Shown here in pieces: positions 37,359-45,882 of a stretch of DNA of 64,000 nt (its first letter is position 1; each line of letters opens with the position of its first letter). The position numbers and the translations under genes are program-made. The notes under the pieces were generated by a model. It searched no databases. It saw only the letters and a list, made by a program, of their open reading frames with translations, and was not told the origin of the DNA. Where the stretch lies: contig NZ_QDFI01000002.1 of the NCBI RefSeq assembly GCF_003254465.1, positions 62,001 through 126,000 on the forward strand. Direction: 5' to 3'. The DNA comes from Meridianimarinicoccus zhengii (GTDB taxonomy: Bacteria > Pseudomonadota > Alphaproteobacteria > Rhodobacterales > Rhodobacteraceae).

Positions 37359-38324
37359 TCACCGGGCGTCGGGCAGGCGGACGACCTCGACCCGCCGGTT
37401 CGCGGAGAGCCCGTCAGGGTCGCTATTCGCGCTGCGCGGCGCGAACGGGCCGACACCGGCCACGGTGATCTGCGCGGGGGTCGCGCCCATGTCCTCCAGC
37501 GCCGCAGCGACGGCCGCGGCGCGCGCGCGTGACAGCGCCATGTTTGCATCCGGACTGCCGGTCCAGTCAGTATGGCCGACCAGCGCCACGCGCCGCGCCG
37601 GGTCCGCCGCGAGCCACGCCACGAGCGCCGAAAGCCTGCCGGCATCGCCCTGTGTCAGCGCCGTGCCGCCGGGCGCGAAGTCCAGTCCCTCCAGAACCGC
37701 TCGACCCACCGTTTCGAGACGTGTTGCCAGCCCGCCTTCCGCCGGCTGGTTCTGCTCGGTCGGCTGGTCCTGCGGTGGGGATGCGATGGACGGTTGAGGT
37801 GCCTCACCTGCCTCGGGCGCCGGTGTGACCAGCGTAAGTTGCGCATGGGTCGTGGCGGGACCCGCGCTCAGCAGCAGCGCGGCCAGCGCGGGCGGGTCTT
37901 CGCGCGCCGCTGCCATGTAGCGGAAATCGCCCAGATCCACCGCCATGTCGGGCAGCGGCAGGACCGGGAGCGCAAGCCGGAAATCGAACCCGCCGCAGGT
38001 CTGCGTCCGGCAGGTGTAAAGCGGCGTGAACCCTGAGGTATCGAGCGCATCGGTCAGACCGGACTCGATGGTGTCCGCGTTGCCCGCAGCCCATGCCCAC
38101 GCGATGCGCAGGCGTGTGCCGGTCTGGACCCGTTCGGGCGGTGGTGCCATGGGACCGGCGGGGCCGATGGCAATGGCATGTGGGCCGGGCGGATCGGTGA
38201 CGCGGACGGTTTCCTGCGCGCCTGCCGGCAGCGCGGCTTCCAGCGCGGGCAGCACCGGGTCGGCCAGCGCCGGGCCAATGCCCAGCACGAGTGCGGCAAG
38301 GACGGCGCGTCGATCAGCCCGCAT
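37359..38324 (-). CDS. OmpA-family protein (second)
   Basis: The 321-residue product has a signal peptide (MRADRRAVLAALVLGIGPALA), an N-terminal domain of about 160 residues containing the cysteine pair CRTQTCGGFDF, a linker rich in Pro and Gln, and a C-terminal OmpA-like domain (DFAPGGTAL, VGHTDWTGSPDANMALSRARA, NRRVEVVRLP). The N-terminal part recalls DUF4892, but I hold that loosely. It probably binds peptidoglycan from the periplasm or outer membrane. Its start overlaps the GNAT gene's end by 11 bases, closing a three-gene minus-strand unit. Confidence 0.82.
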   Translation of the reverse strand: MRADRRAVLAALVLGIGPALADPVLPALEAALPAGAQETVRVTDPPGPHAIAIGPAGPMAPPPERVQTGTRLRIAWAWAAGNADTIESGLTDALDTSGFTPLYTCRTQTCGGFDFRLALPVLPLPDMAVDLGDFRYMAAAREDPPALAALLLSAGPATTHAQLTLVTPAPEAGEAPQPSIASPPQDQPTEQNQPAEGGLATRLETVGRAVLEGLDFAPGGTALTQGDAGRLSALVAWLAADPARRVALVGHTDWTGSPDANMALSRARAAAVAAALEDMGATPAQITVAGVGPFAPRSANSDPDGLSANRRVEVVRLPDAR

Positions 38325-39048
38325 CCGCCACCCCGGCGCGGTAGTGGTATCGCCCCTGCTCCACCAGCCCAAGCCCGGCATAGAGCGCCCGCGCGGGGGC
38401 GTTCGCCTGCGTCACGGCCACCGCCAGATCGGTGCAGCCACGATCCCGCGCCCAGGCGGCGGCGGCGGCCACCATCTGGCGGGCGAGCCCCTTGCGCCGC
38501 GCCTGCGGGCGGATTTCCAGCGCGTGCATCATCGCCACGCCGTCATGGGCGGCGACGAAGGCCGTCCCGCCGGGCTTGTCCCCGACCCGCCCGAGGATCG
38601 CGGTCTTCGGACCGGTCACGCGATCCATTACCGCGCGCCGGTCGGGCCCGATCCCGCCGCCGCGCCAGATCTCGTCCGCGATCGCAAGGGGGGGCCAAAT
38701 CGCGAAGGCGGACAGACGCGGTGGCGGACCCGGCAGTGCCGTCAGCGACGCCGCCTGGAAAAGCGTGGGATCATGGCGGGTGAACCCGCGCGCTGCCAGA
38801 AGCGTGTCGAACCGCGCCTGTCCGTCACGGATGCGAAAGCGCGGAACCTGTCCCCAGCCCGTCATGGCCGCAACCGCCGCGTCGATCTGCGCCGCGTCGG
38901 GCACCGTGTCCGCGTCCAGCGTTGCGGCGCTGACCCGCGACCCGCCGCCGGGACTGCGGCGCAGGGTGAAGGGTCCGCAGGCGCAGGTTTGCGCCGCGGG
39001 CCAGGTGGCGGCCAGCACCGCATCGAGCCTGCCCGCGGGCAGGATCAT
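38314..39048 (-). CDS. GNAT-family N-acetyltransferase
   Basis: This 244-residue protein has a C-terminal GNAT fold: the acetyl-CoA loop reads RPQARRKGLARQMV, preceded by MMHALEI (strand 4) and followed by NAPARALYAGLGLVEQGRYHYR (the last helix and strand). The N-terminal 100 residues are less conserved and could form a second, degenerate GNAT half. The acceptor is unknown. It overlaps the CinA-like gene by ATGA and the OmpA gene by 11 bases, so all three are co-translated. Confidence 0.85.
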   Translation of the reverse strand: MILPAGRLDAVLAATWPAAQTCACGPFTLRRSPGGGSRVSAATLDADTVPDAAQIDAAVAAMTGWGQVPRFRIRDGQARFDTLLAARGFTRHDPTLFQAASLTALPGPPPRLSAFAIWPPLAIADEIWRGGGIGPDRRAVMDRVTGPKTAILGRVGDKPGGTAFVAAHDGVAMMHALEIRPQARRKGLARQMVAAAAAWARDRGCTDLAVAVTQANAPARALYAGLGLVEQGRYHYRAGVADAG

Positions 39049-39776
39049 GGCGTGGCGAACAGCGCGGCGAGACGCGCCATCGCGGCATCGAGCCGCGCGG
39101 GATCGTGGCAGCGGGCGACCACGTTCACCCCGTGGCGGCCATCGCGCAAATAGGGGTATGAGCCGAAGCCGACATCCGGCATCTCGTCCGCCAGCGCGCC
39201 GAGCGCCTCGGCGATGTCGCCTTCGCCCTGCGCCAGCGTGACCGAGCGGCTCAGGAGCGGCGCGCCCCCGGTGATGCCGGGCAGGACCGAGGCGACCATC
39301 GCCTCGAAGATCGCGGGCACCCCGGCCATCACGTGGCAGTTGTGCAGGCTGAACCCCGGTGCCGCGCTGATCGGGTTGTCGATCAGGGTCGCGCCATCGG
39401 GGATGCGCGCCATGCGCAGCCGGGCGTCGTTCAGTTCAGTGCCCCGTTCGGCGTAATGGGCGGCGAGGATCGCACGCGCATCGTCGCGCACGGTGATCGG
39501 CGTGTCGAAGGCTGCGGCCACGGCCTCGGCGGTGATGTCGTCATGGGTCGGCCCGATCCCGCCCGAGGTGAACAGGTGGTCATGGCGCCCGGCCAGGTCG
39601 CGGACCGCGGCGATGATCGTGTCGCGGTCGTCGCCCACCACCCGCGCCTCGGCCAGAGGCACGCCATGGTCGGTCAGCACGCGGGCGAGATGGTGCATGT
39701 TGCTGTCACGGGTACGACCGGACAGGATCTCGTCGCCGATGACCAGCATGGCGGCTTTCGGGGCGCTGTCGTTCAT
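39045..39776 (-). CDS. CinA-like molybdopterin-binding domain protein
   Basis: The 243-residue product consists of a MoCF-biosynthesis (MoaB/Mog-type) domain, as in the N-terminal part of CinA: AAMLVIGDEILSGRTRDSN, FTSGGIGPTHDDITAEAVA, and later the NPISAAPGF and VMAGVPAIFEAM stretches. The C-terminal nicotinamide-mononucleotide deamidase domain of full CinA is absent, as is common in this group. The domain may have an ADP-ribose pyrophosphatase role, but this is not visible from sequence. AAGGAG lies 7 bases before the ATG at 39776. It is divergent from sfsA, with 46 bases between them. Confidence 0.88.
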   Translation of the reverse strand: MNDSAPKAAMLVIGDEILSGRTRDSNMHHLARVLTDHGVPLAEARVVGDDRDTIIAAVRDLAGRHDHLFTSGGIGPTHDDITAEAVAAAFDTPITVRDDARAILAAHYAERGTELNDARLRMARIPDGATLIDNPISAAPGFSLHNCHVMAGVPAIFEAMVASVLPGITGGAPLLSRSVTLAQGEGDIAEALGALADEMPDVGFGSYPYLRDGRHGVNVVARCHDPARLDAAMARLAALFATP

Positions 39777-39822
39777 CGGCGGCTCCTTGTTGCGGCGTCG
39801 TCCGGGGTATAGACCTGCGATC

Positions 39823-40527
39823 ATGCGCTTTGAAACCCCGCTCGTGCCGGCGCGGCTCGTCCGCCGCTACAAGAGGTTCCTTGCCGATGCGGTGCTGGAG
39901 GCGGACGGGCGACATGTGACCGCCCATTGCCCCAACCCGGGCGCGATGCTGGGCCTGAACGCGCCGGGGTCGCGCATCTGGCTGGAACCGAACGACGATC
40001 CGAAGCGCAAGCTGCGGTTCGGCTGGCGGCTGGTCGAATTGCCGGGCGGGCACATGGCGGGGATCGACACAGGCGTGCCAAACCGGATCGTGGCGGAGGC
40101 GTTGGCCGCGCGCGCGATCCCGGCGCTCGCCGCCTATGGCACAGCGCGGCCCGAGGTCAGATATGCCACGCGCAGCCGGGTGGATTTTCTGCTGACCGAG
40201 CCGGGCCTGCCGGATTGCTATGTAGAGGTGAAAAACGTCCATCTGCGGCGAAAGGGCGACTGGGCCGAGTTTCCCGATTGCGTGACCGCGCGCGGGGCGA
40301 AGCACCTGCGCGATCTCGCGGGCGTGGTCGCCACGGGGCACCGCGCCGTTATGCTCTACGTGGTGCAACGAACCGATTGCGCGCGGCTGCGCATGGCCGC
40401 CGACCTTGACCCCGCCTATGCGGCGGGTTTCGCCGCGGCCCGCGCGGCAGGGGTGGACATGCTGTGTCACGGCACGCGGATCGATACCGGTGGCGTGGCG
40501 CTGTCCGGGCCGCTCGCGGTTGCCTGA
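39823..40527 (+). CDS. sfsA: SfsA family protein (sugar fermentation stimulation homologue)
   Basis: SfsA proteins have an OB-like N-terminal part and a nuclease-like core, but their function is not established. The 234-residue product has PLVPARLVRRYKRFLADAVL, HCPNPGAMLGL, and the acidic nuclease-like motif RVDFLLTEPGLPDCYVEVKNVHL followed by FPDCVTARGAKHL. Length is normal. It is read toward map, which follows after 68 bases. Confidence 0.93.
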   Translation: MRFETPLVPARLVRRYKRFLADAVLEADGRHVTAHCPNPGAMLGLNAPGSRIWLEPNDDPKRKLRFGWRLVELPGGHMAGIDTGVPNRIVAEALAARAIPALAAYGTARPEVRYATRSRVDFLLTEPGLPDCYVEVKNVHLRRKGDWAEFPDCVTARGAKHLRDLAGVVATGHRAVMLYVVQRTDCARLRMAADLDPAYAAGFAAARAAGVDMLCHGTRIDTGGVALSGPLAVA

Positions 40528-40595
40528 CGCTGCGACAACGGGTCGGCAGGGGCACAGTCTGGCATTCCGTGGCGCACTGGCTTACATCCACTCCC

Positions 40596-41435
40596 ATGAA
40601 TCGGGAGAGATCATTGGATGATCGCAGTGGCGGCCGCCTGACCAAGGACGGCATCAGGATATACGAGCCCGCGGATTTCGCGGGCATGCACCGGGCCGGA
40701 CGGCTCGCGGCGGAGATCCTCGACGGGATCGCGCCCCTTGTCGTGCCGGGTGTGAGCACCGCGGAAATCGACCGCGCGATCGAGGACGCGGTGACGGCCG
40801 CGGGTGCGACATCGGCGACGATCGGCTATCGCGGCTATCGCCACGCCTCCTGCATCTCGGTCAACCACGTGGTGTGCCACGGCATCCCCGACGCCGCCAA
40901 GAAGCTGAAGGATGGCGACATCCTGAACATCGACGTCACGGTGATCGTGGATGGCTGGTTCGGCGACACGAGCCGGATGTATGCGGCGGGCAAGCTGCCA
41001 CGCAAGGCCGAGCGGCTGATCGCCGTGACCCATGACGCGCTGATGCGCGGGATCGAGGCGGCGCGCCCCGGGAACACGTTCGGTGATATCGGCCATGCCA
41101 TCCAGACCTTCGTGGAAGGGCATCGCATGTCCGTGGTGCGTGATTTCTGCGGGCATGGGCTGGGGCGGGTGTTCCATGCGCCGCCCAACGTGCTGCATTA
41201 CGGGCGCCCGGGTACCGGCCCGGTGCTGGAAGAAGGCATGTTCTTCACCATCGAGCCGATGGTGAACCTGGGCCGCCCGGAAACCAAGGTTCTGGCCGAC
41301 GACTGGACCGCGGTGACCCGCGACAAGTCGCTTTCGGCGCAGTTCGAACATTCGATCGGGATCACGGCCAACGGGGCCGATATCTTCACCCTGTCTCCCG
41401 CCGGTCTGTTCCAGCCGACCCATCCGCAGGTCTGA
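40596..41435 (+). CDS. map: Methionine aminopeptidase, type I
   Basis: Map removes the N-terminal methionine from new proteins in the cytosol. The 279-residue product contains all five metal ligands: D113 and D124 in NIDVTVIVDGWFGDTSRM, H187 in GHGLGRVFH, E220 in FTIEPM, and E251 in FEHSIGIT. The N-terminal 20 residues are an extension ahead of the core. The start is placed at the ATG at 40596; the frame continues upstream without a ribosome site. The orphan TRAP binding protein follows after 44 bases. Confidence 0.96.
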   Translation: MNRERSLDDRSGGRLTKDGIRIYEPADFAGMHRAGRLAAEILDGIAPLVVPGVSTAEIDRAIEDAVTAAGATSATIGYRGYRHASCISVNHVVCHGIPDAAKKLKDGDILNIDVTVIVDGWFGDTSRMYAAGKLPRKAERLIAVTHDALMRGIEAARPGNTFGDIGHAIQTFVEGHRMSVVRDFCGHGLGRVFHAPPNVLHYGRPGTGPVLEEGMFFTIEPMVNLGRPETKVLADDWTAVTRDKSLSAQFEHSIGITANGADIFTLSPAGLFQPTHPQV

Positions 41436-41479
41436 CCCTGCGCGGCGCCCATGCGGTGCCTCTCCAGAGGAGTTGTCCG

Positions 41480-42529
41480 ATGTCCCTGATCCGCCTATTC
41501 GCCGCATGCGCCACGGCTGCGGGTGTCCTGGCCTCCGCCGCCTGTGCGCAGGCCCCCGAGGTGACCTTGCGGTTCCAGCATTTCGTGTCGCCGAATTCGG
41601 CCAACCCGAAGCATTTCATCGAACCCTGGGCCGAAAAGGTCGAAGCGGAATCGAACGGGCGGATCAAGGTGGAGATCTACCCGTTCATGCAACTGGGCGG
41701 CGCCGCCACGGCACAGTACGACATGATCCGCGACGGCGTGATCGATGGCGGCTGGGTGATTCCCGGCTACCAGCCCGGTCGCTTCCCCGAAGCGGAGGCG
41801 CTGGAACTGCCGTTCATGACGCCGAAACTGGGTGAAGCCGCGAGCCGTGCCGCGTGGGACTTCACGCAGAAACACCTGATGGACGATTTCGCGGATGTGC
41901 ACCTGATCGCGGCGCACATGCACGGGCCGGGGCTGATCCATAAGAAGGGCCCGGCGGTGCAATCGGTCGAGGATCTGCAGGGCCTGAAGCTGCGCGGCCC
42001 GTCGCGCCCGGCGACGCTGCTGCTGCGCAAGCTGGGCGCGCAGCCCGTGGGCATGGCCGTACCCGCCTTCCCCGAGGCGCTGTCGAAGGGCGTCGTCGAT
42101 GGCGGTGTCATCACGTGGGAAATGTCCCCGTCGCTGAAGCTGGACGAACTGACCGATAGCCATACCGACGTGGCGGGCGATACGGCGCTCTACAACCTCT
42201 ATTTCATCTGGGCGATGAACAAGGACAGCTACGCGAACCTGCCCGACGATCTGAAGGCGGTGATCGACGCGAATTCCGGGATGTTCGCATCGGCCTGGGC
42301 GGGCCGTGCCCATGATACGGGCGATGCGGAAGGCCGCGCCGTGATGGCTGCGGCCGGCAACGAAATCGCCGAGATCAGCCCGGAAGAAACGGCGCGCATC
42401 CGTGCCCTCGGCGAGGACGTGACGGACGAATGGATCGCGGAGGTCACCGCGAAAGGGTTGGACGGTGCCGGGCTGGTGGAGGATGCGCGTGCGCTGATGG
42501 ACCGGTACGGCGCGGCCGCGTCGAACTGA
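41480..42529 (+). CDS. TRAP transporter substrate-binding protein (DctP family)
   Basis: This periplasmic protein binds a small organic acid for a TRAP uptake system. The 349-residue product has a signal peptide (to about residue 23, ending AACA before QAPEV), and DctP-family landmarks VTLRFQHFVSPNS, LKLRGPSRPATLLLRKLGAQPV, with the carboxylate-binding arginine, and VVDGGVITWEMSPSLKL. AGAGGAG lies 8 bases before the ATG. The membrane subunits DctQ and DctM are not adjacent: rsmD follows on the other strand. It must therefore partner with distant subunits or serve as an extra receptor. Confidence 0.92.
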   Translation: MSLIRLFAACATAAGVLASAACAQAPEVTLRFQHFVSPNSANPKHFIEPWAEKVEAESNGRIKVEIYPFMQLGGAATAQYDMIRDGVIDGGWVIPGYQPGRFPEAEALELPFMTPKLGEAASRAAWDFTQKHLMDDFADVHLIAAHMHGPGLIHKKGPAVQSVEDLQGLKLRGPSRPATLLLRKLGAQPVGMAVPAFPEALSKGVVDGGVITWEMSPSLKLDELTDSHTDVAGDTALYNLYFIWAMNKDSYANLPDDLKAVIDANSGMFASAWAGRAHDTGDAEGRAVMAAAGNEIAEISPEETARIRALGEDVTDEWIAEVTAKGLDGAGLVEDARALMDRYGAAASN

Positions 42530-42555
42530 CCGCGACGTTCCGTGCGACGGCGGCA

Positions 42556-42579
42556 CCAGAATTTTATCTATAATTCTGG
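42556..42579. repeat. AT-rich palindrome, copy 2, overlapping the rsmD stop
   Basis: CCAGAATTTT and ATAATTCTGG around ATCT form the same element as at 37333, with one T-T mismatch. It lies 26 bases after the dctP-type stop. The minus-strand arm encodes the last codons and the TAG stop of rsmD (42568-42570), so the mismatch may be tied to making that stop. Two copies of one sequence between two unrelated convergent gene pairs suggest a reused bidirectional terminator or a small dispersed repeat. Confidence 0.75.
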
Positions 42580-43140
42580 ATCCGCGGCGGCGGTGAGCAG
42601 CGTGACATGGGTTGTGCCGTAGCGGCGAAGGCTGTCAGGTGCGAAGCCCGCAGGTGCATCCTGGGGCGACGCTTCTTCCCACACGACCAGTGCCCCCGGC
42701 GCAATCCACCCGCCCGCGCGGGCTGCTGCCAGTGCGCGCGCGCCGAGGTTCTTCCCGTACGGCGGATCGAGGAAGACCAGCGAGGCCGGCGGGCCGCCGC
42801 AAGGGGGCAGCCGCGCCGCATCGCGGGTGACGATCCGTGCCGCGGCCGTCGCATCGGCGCGCGCGATGTTGTCCGTCAGTAGCCGAAGCGCGGCGCGGCC
42901 GTTTTCCACGAATGTCGCGTGCGCGGCGCCGCGGGACAGGGCTTCGAGCCCCAGCGCGCCGGTCCCGGCGAAAAGATCGAGCACATGCGCCCCGGTCACC
43001 GGGTCGTCCGGGCGCGACGCAAGGGCGCTGAACAGGCTTTCGCGGACGCGGTCCGGGGTGGGACGCAGATGCGCGGCAGGATCGCCCTTGCCCAGTGCCG
43101 CAAGCTGCAGACCTTTCCGTGTTCCGGCGATTATCCTCAT
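42568..43140 (-). CDS. rsmD: 16S rRNA (guanine(966)-N(2))-methyltransferase
   Basis: RsmD methylates N2 of G966 in 16S rRNA using S-adenosylmethionine. The 190-residue product begins MRIIAGTRKGLQL and has the SAM-binding motif VLDLFAGTGALGLEALSRGA (53-72) and the catalytic DPPYGK (125-130). RPTPDRVRESLFSAL is the family's N-terminal signature. The start at 43140 fits family length; an upstream in-frame ATG at 43167 does not. Its last codons and stop lie in the AT-rich palindrome. Confidence 0.95.
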   Translation of the reverse strand: MRIIAGTRKGLQLAALGKGDPAAHLRPTPDRVRESLFSALASRPDDPVTGAHVLDLFAGTGALGLEALSRGAAHATFVENGRAALRLLTDNIARADATAAARIVTRDAARLPPCGGPPASLVFLDPPYGKNLGARALAAARAGGWIAPGALVVWEEASPQDAPAGFAPDSLRRYGTTHVTLLTAAADPEL

Positions 43141-43241
43141 GATGTCGAAAGTCCCTGCATCTGGCACGCGGGTTCTGGCGGCGGGCGCTGGGGCGCTCTA
43201 TAACCCGGCGCAACACGGGTAAACAGGGAAGGATACAGACC

Positions 43242-43727
43242 ATGACGATAGCAGTCGGCGACACGCTGCCCGATGCGGACCTGCTGGTCTTCGACGGCGA
43301 ACCGGGTTCGGTCTCTCTCGCGTCGCTCGTGAAGGGGCGCCGTGTCGTGATCTTCGGCTTGCCGGGTGCCTTCACCCGCACCTGCGATGCGGCCCACGTG
43401 CCGAGCTTCATCCGGACGAAGGACCAATTCGCTGCCAAGGGCGTGGACGAAATCGTCTGCATCTCGGTCAACGATCCGTTCGTGATGGCGGCGTGGTCGA
43501 AATCCACCGGCGCGGGCGATGCGGGCATCCGGATGCTCGCAGATTCCGATGGCGGGCTGACGCGGGCCATGGGCCTTGATTTCGACGCTCCGCCGGTGGG
43601 TCTTCATGGCCGGTGCAAGCGCTTTGCCCTGATGGCCGAGGACGGGGTCGTGAAGGTGCTGCACCTCGAGGAGAACCCGGGTGTGTGCGAAACGTCCGGT
43701 GGCGAGGCGATGCTCGACGCCATCTGA
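43242..43727 (+). CDS. Peroxiredoxin, Prx5 type
   Basis: This 161-residue thiol peroxidase reduces hydrogen peroxide and organic peroxides. The peroxidatic cysteine is C48 in PGAFTRTCDAAHVP, and C149 in PGVCETSGGEAML is the likely resolving cysteine; the motif DPFVMAAWSK is typical of the Prx5 class (glutaredoxin- or glutathione-linked). GGAAGG precedes the ATG. It is divergent from rsmD by about 100 bases and convergent with phhB. Confidence 0.94.
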   Translation: MTIAVGDTLPDADLLVFDGEPGSVSLASLVKGRRVVIFGLPGAFTRTCDAAHVPSFIRTKDQFAAKGVDEIVCISVNDPFVMAAWSKSTGAGDAGIRMLADSDGGLTRAMGLDFDAPPVGLHGRCKRFALMAEDGVVKVLHLEENPGVCETSGGEAMLDAI

Positions 43728-43735
43728 ACAGGGGC

Positions 43736-43756
43736 GCGGGGGCGTTGCGCCCCCGC
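43736..43756. terminator. Hairpin between convergent peroxiredoxin and phhB genes
   Basis: GCGGGGGCG and CGCCCCCGC form a perfect 9-bp stem around TTG, eight bases after the peroxiredoxin stop and six bases beyond the phhB stop. There is no T-run on either strand, so it is classed as terminator by structure and location. Confidence 0.65.
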
Positions 43757-43762
43757 CCGCCG

Positions 43763-44044
43763 TCACAGCGCGTCGAGCCGGTCCGCCAGCGCGATATCCA
43801 GCCCGGACAGCCCGCCCGCGTCATGGGTCGTGAGCGTCACGGTCACCGTCTTGTAGACATTCGACCATTCCGGGTGGTGGTTCATCTTTTCGGCGATGAT
43901 CGCAGCGCGTGTCATCCAGCCGAACGCGCCGATGAAATCTTTGAACGTATAGACCTTCGTGATCGCGTCGCGGTCGGTCTCCAGCACCCAGCCGCGTGCA
44001 AGCAGGGGGTCGAGCTCGGCGCGGTTCTCAAGCTTTGCCGTCAT
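43763..44044 (-). CDS. phhB: 4a-hydroxytetrahydrobiopterin dehydratase (PCD/DCoH)
   Basis: This small enzyme dehydrates the 4a-hydroxypterin formed by aromatic amino-acid hydroxylases. The 93-residue product has the active-site signature [23 protein letters not shown], with the two neighbouring histidines, and the preceding [15 protein letters not shown] helix. No phenylalanine hydroxylase gene is present, so its use may be in pterin recycling more broadly. The GNAT/FemAB-like gene lies 13 bases upstream on the same strand. Confidence 0.93.
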   Translation of the reverse strand: MTAKLENRAELDPLLARGWVLETDRDAITKVYTFKDFIGAFGWMTRAAIIAEKMNHHPEWSNVYKTVTVTLTTHDAGGLSGLDIALADRLDAL

Positions 44045-44057
44045 GTCATCCTCCGTC

Positions 44058-45275
44058 TCAGGGGTCGGTGTCGGGGGCGCATTTGCGGAACGGGCCGTAA
44101 TCGGTCAGCACCTCGATTTCCTCGTCCACGGCGCGGGCTTCGGCATCGAGGAACCGGGCGACCGCGTCGGAAAAGCCTGGATCTGCGATCCAGTGCATCG
44201 AGTGACAGGGGGTCGGCAGGTAGCCGCGCGCAAGCTTGTGCGCGCCCTGTGCGCCCGCCTCCACCGTCGCCAGACCGTGCGCGATGGCATAGTCGATGGC
44301 CTGGTAATAGCAGCACTCGAAATGCAGGCATGGGTGATCCTCGATCGCGCCCCAGTAGCGGCCATAAAGCGTGTGCCGCCCGATGAAGTTCAGCGCGCCT
44401 GCGACGGGCCGACCGTTGCGCAGTGCCAGCACCAGAAGCATGTCTTCGCGCAATGTGGCATGGGCACGGTCGAAGAATGCCCGCGTCAGGTAGGGCGTGC
44501 CCCATTTCCGCGCACCGGTATCCGTGTAGAATTCCCAGAACGCGTCCCAATGCGCGGGTTCGATGGCCTCGCCGGCAAGTTGCACGATTTCGCCGCCGAA
44601 CGCCTGTGCCGTCATGCGCTCCTTGCGCAGGGTCTTGCGCTTGCGCGATGACAGCTCCGCGAGGAAATCGTCGAAGCTGCCATAGCCGCGGTTGACCCAG
44701 TGAAACTGCTGGCTGGCGCGCGGCATCATCCCGAGGGCGCGCGCCGCCGCGGTTTCCGCGCCGGTGCAGAAGGTGACGTGGAGCGACGAGATCCCGTTGC
44801 GCTGTGCAAGGCTGCGCGCCCCGTCGATCAGGGCGGCGCGTCCCACGGTCTCGAACCCGGGCCGCACCAGAAGGCGCCGGCCGGTGGCCGGGGTGAACGG
44901 CACGGCGATCTGCAGCTTGGGGTAATACCTGCCGCCCGCGCGTTCATAGGCATGGGCCCAGTTGTGGTCGAAGATGTATTCGCCCTGGCTGTGCGACTTT
45001 GCATAAAGCGGCGCCGCGGCGATCATCTGCCCGTCCATCTCGGCGGTCAGGTAATGGGGCTGCCAGCCAGTGCCGGTGCCGACGGAACGGCTGTCTTCCA
45101 GGGCCCGCAGAAAGCGCCAGGTGGTGAAGGGATCGGCGGGGCGCCCGCCATCCGCCGTTTCGGGGCAGGCGCAGGCATCCCAGTCCGCCGGGTCGATGGC
45201 CGCCAGCGATGTGTGGGCCGTTACCGTGACCTGCGGCGATTGGGTGTCGCTGGCGGGCGACGTGGGCGTGGCCAT
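44058..45275 (-). CDS. FemAB-like / GNAT-fold protein (PF04339 type)
   Basis: This 405-residue protein matches the family described as FemAB-like or peptidogalycan biosynthesis protein, made of two tandem GNAT-like folds. Landmarks are [22 protein letters not shown] (73-90 region), [50 protein letters not shown], and [14 protein letters not shown] toward the end. Its reaction is unknown; FemAB relatives use aminoacyl-tRNA. I start at the ATG at 45275, because the upstream open stretch is proline-rich nonsense. It lies between RidA and phhB on the same strand. Confidence 0.85.
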   Translation of the reverse strand: MATPTSPASDTQSPQVTVTAHTSLAAIDPADWDACACPETADGGRPADPFTTWRFLRALEDSRSVGTGTGWQPHYLTAEMDGQMIAAAPLYAKSHSQGEYIFDHNWAHAYERAGGRYYPKLQIAVPFTPATGRRLLVRPGFETVGRAALIDGARSLAQRNGISSLHVTFCTGAETAAARALGMMPRASQQFHWVNRGYGSFDDFLAELSSRKRKTLRKERMTAQAFGGEIVQLAGEAIEPAHWDAFWEFYTDTGARKWGTPYLTRAFFDRAHATLREDMLLVLALRNGRPVAGALNFIGRHTLYGRYWGAIEDHPCLHFECCYYQAIDYAIAHGLATVEAGAQGAHKLARGYLPTPCHSMHWIADPGFSDAVARFLDAEARAVDEEIEVLTDYGPFRKCAPDTDP

Positions 45276-45355
45276 GGGGCTTTTCCGCTTTCCGGTTGTC
45301 GCTCCGGATGGTGGTCCGGCCGCTGCCGGGGTCAAGGTGCCGGGATGCGCCGGGA

Positions 45356-45820
45356 TCACTCGACCTCGAAGATCCCGTCGATTTCCACGGCAACGCCGAA
45401 GGGAAGGGCGGCCACGCCCACGGCGGACCGCGCATGACGACCGGCATCGCCAAGAAGATCGGCCAGCAGGTCGGACGCGCCGTTCACGACCTTGGGCTGG
45501 TCCGTGAAGTCGGGTGTCGAATTCACGAAGGCGCCCAGCTTGACGACCCGCTTGAGCCGCCCAAGATCGCCGTCAAGCGCGGCATTCACCTGCGCGAGCA
45601 GCGCAAGGGCGCAGGCCCGTGCGGCCATGGCGCCGGCGTCGATGTCCATGTCCGCTCCCAGCTTGCCCTTGATCAGGCCGTCCGCATCCGCTGCGATCTG
45701 GCCGGACACGTGCAGCAGCCCGCCCGCGCGCACATACGGCACGTAGTTGGCGGCGGGCGCGGGGGCTGCGGGCAGCGTGAGGCCAAGTTCGGCGAGGCGG
45801 GTCGAGATGGCTGGTGTCAT
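45356..45820 (-). CDS. RidA family protein
   Basis: RidA proteins hydrolyse reactive enamine or imine intermediates. This 154-residue product belongs to the longer subfamily: ANYVPYVRAGGLLHVSGQIAAD, then CALALLAQVNAALDGDLGRLKRVVKLGAFVNS, and RHARSAVGVAALPFGVAVEID. The usual RidA arginine is placed differently from the canonical enamine-deaminase type, so enzymatic activity is uncertain. GGAG lies five bases before the ATG at 45820. It is flanked on the same strand by the secretion genes upstream and the FemAB-like gene downstream. Confidence 0.88.
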   Translation of the reverse strand: MTPAISTRLAELGLTLPAAPAPAANYVPYVRAGGLLHVSGQIAADADGLIKGKLGADMDIDAGAMAARACALALLAQVNAALDGDLGRLKRVVKLGAFVNSTPDFTDQPKVVNGASDLLADLLGDAGRHARSAVGVAALPFGVAVEIDGIFEVE

Positions 45821-45882
45821 CGTGGCTCCGGGGCAGGTGGGGCGCGCGGTCACGCGCGGTTTGCGGACGGTGTCGGGGTGGA

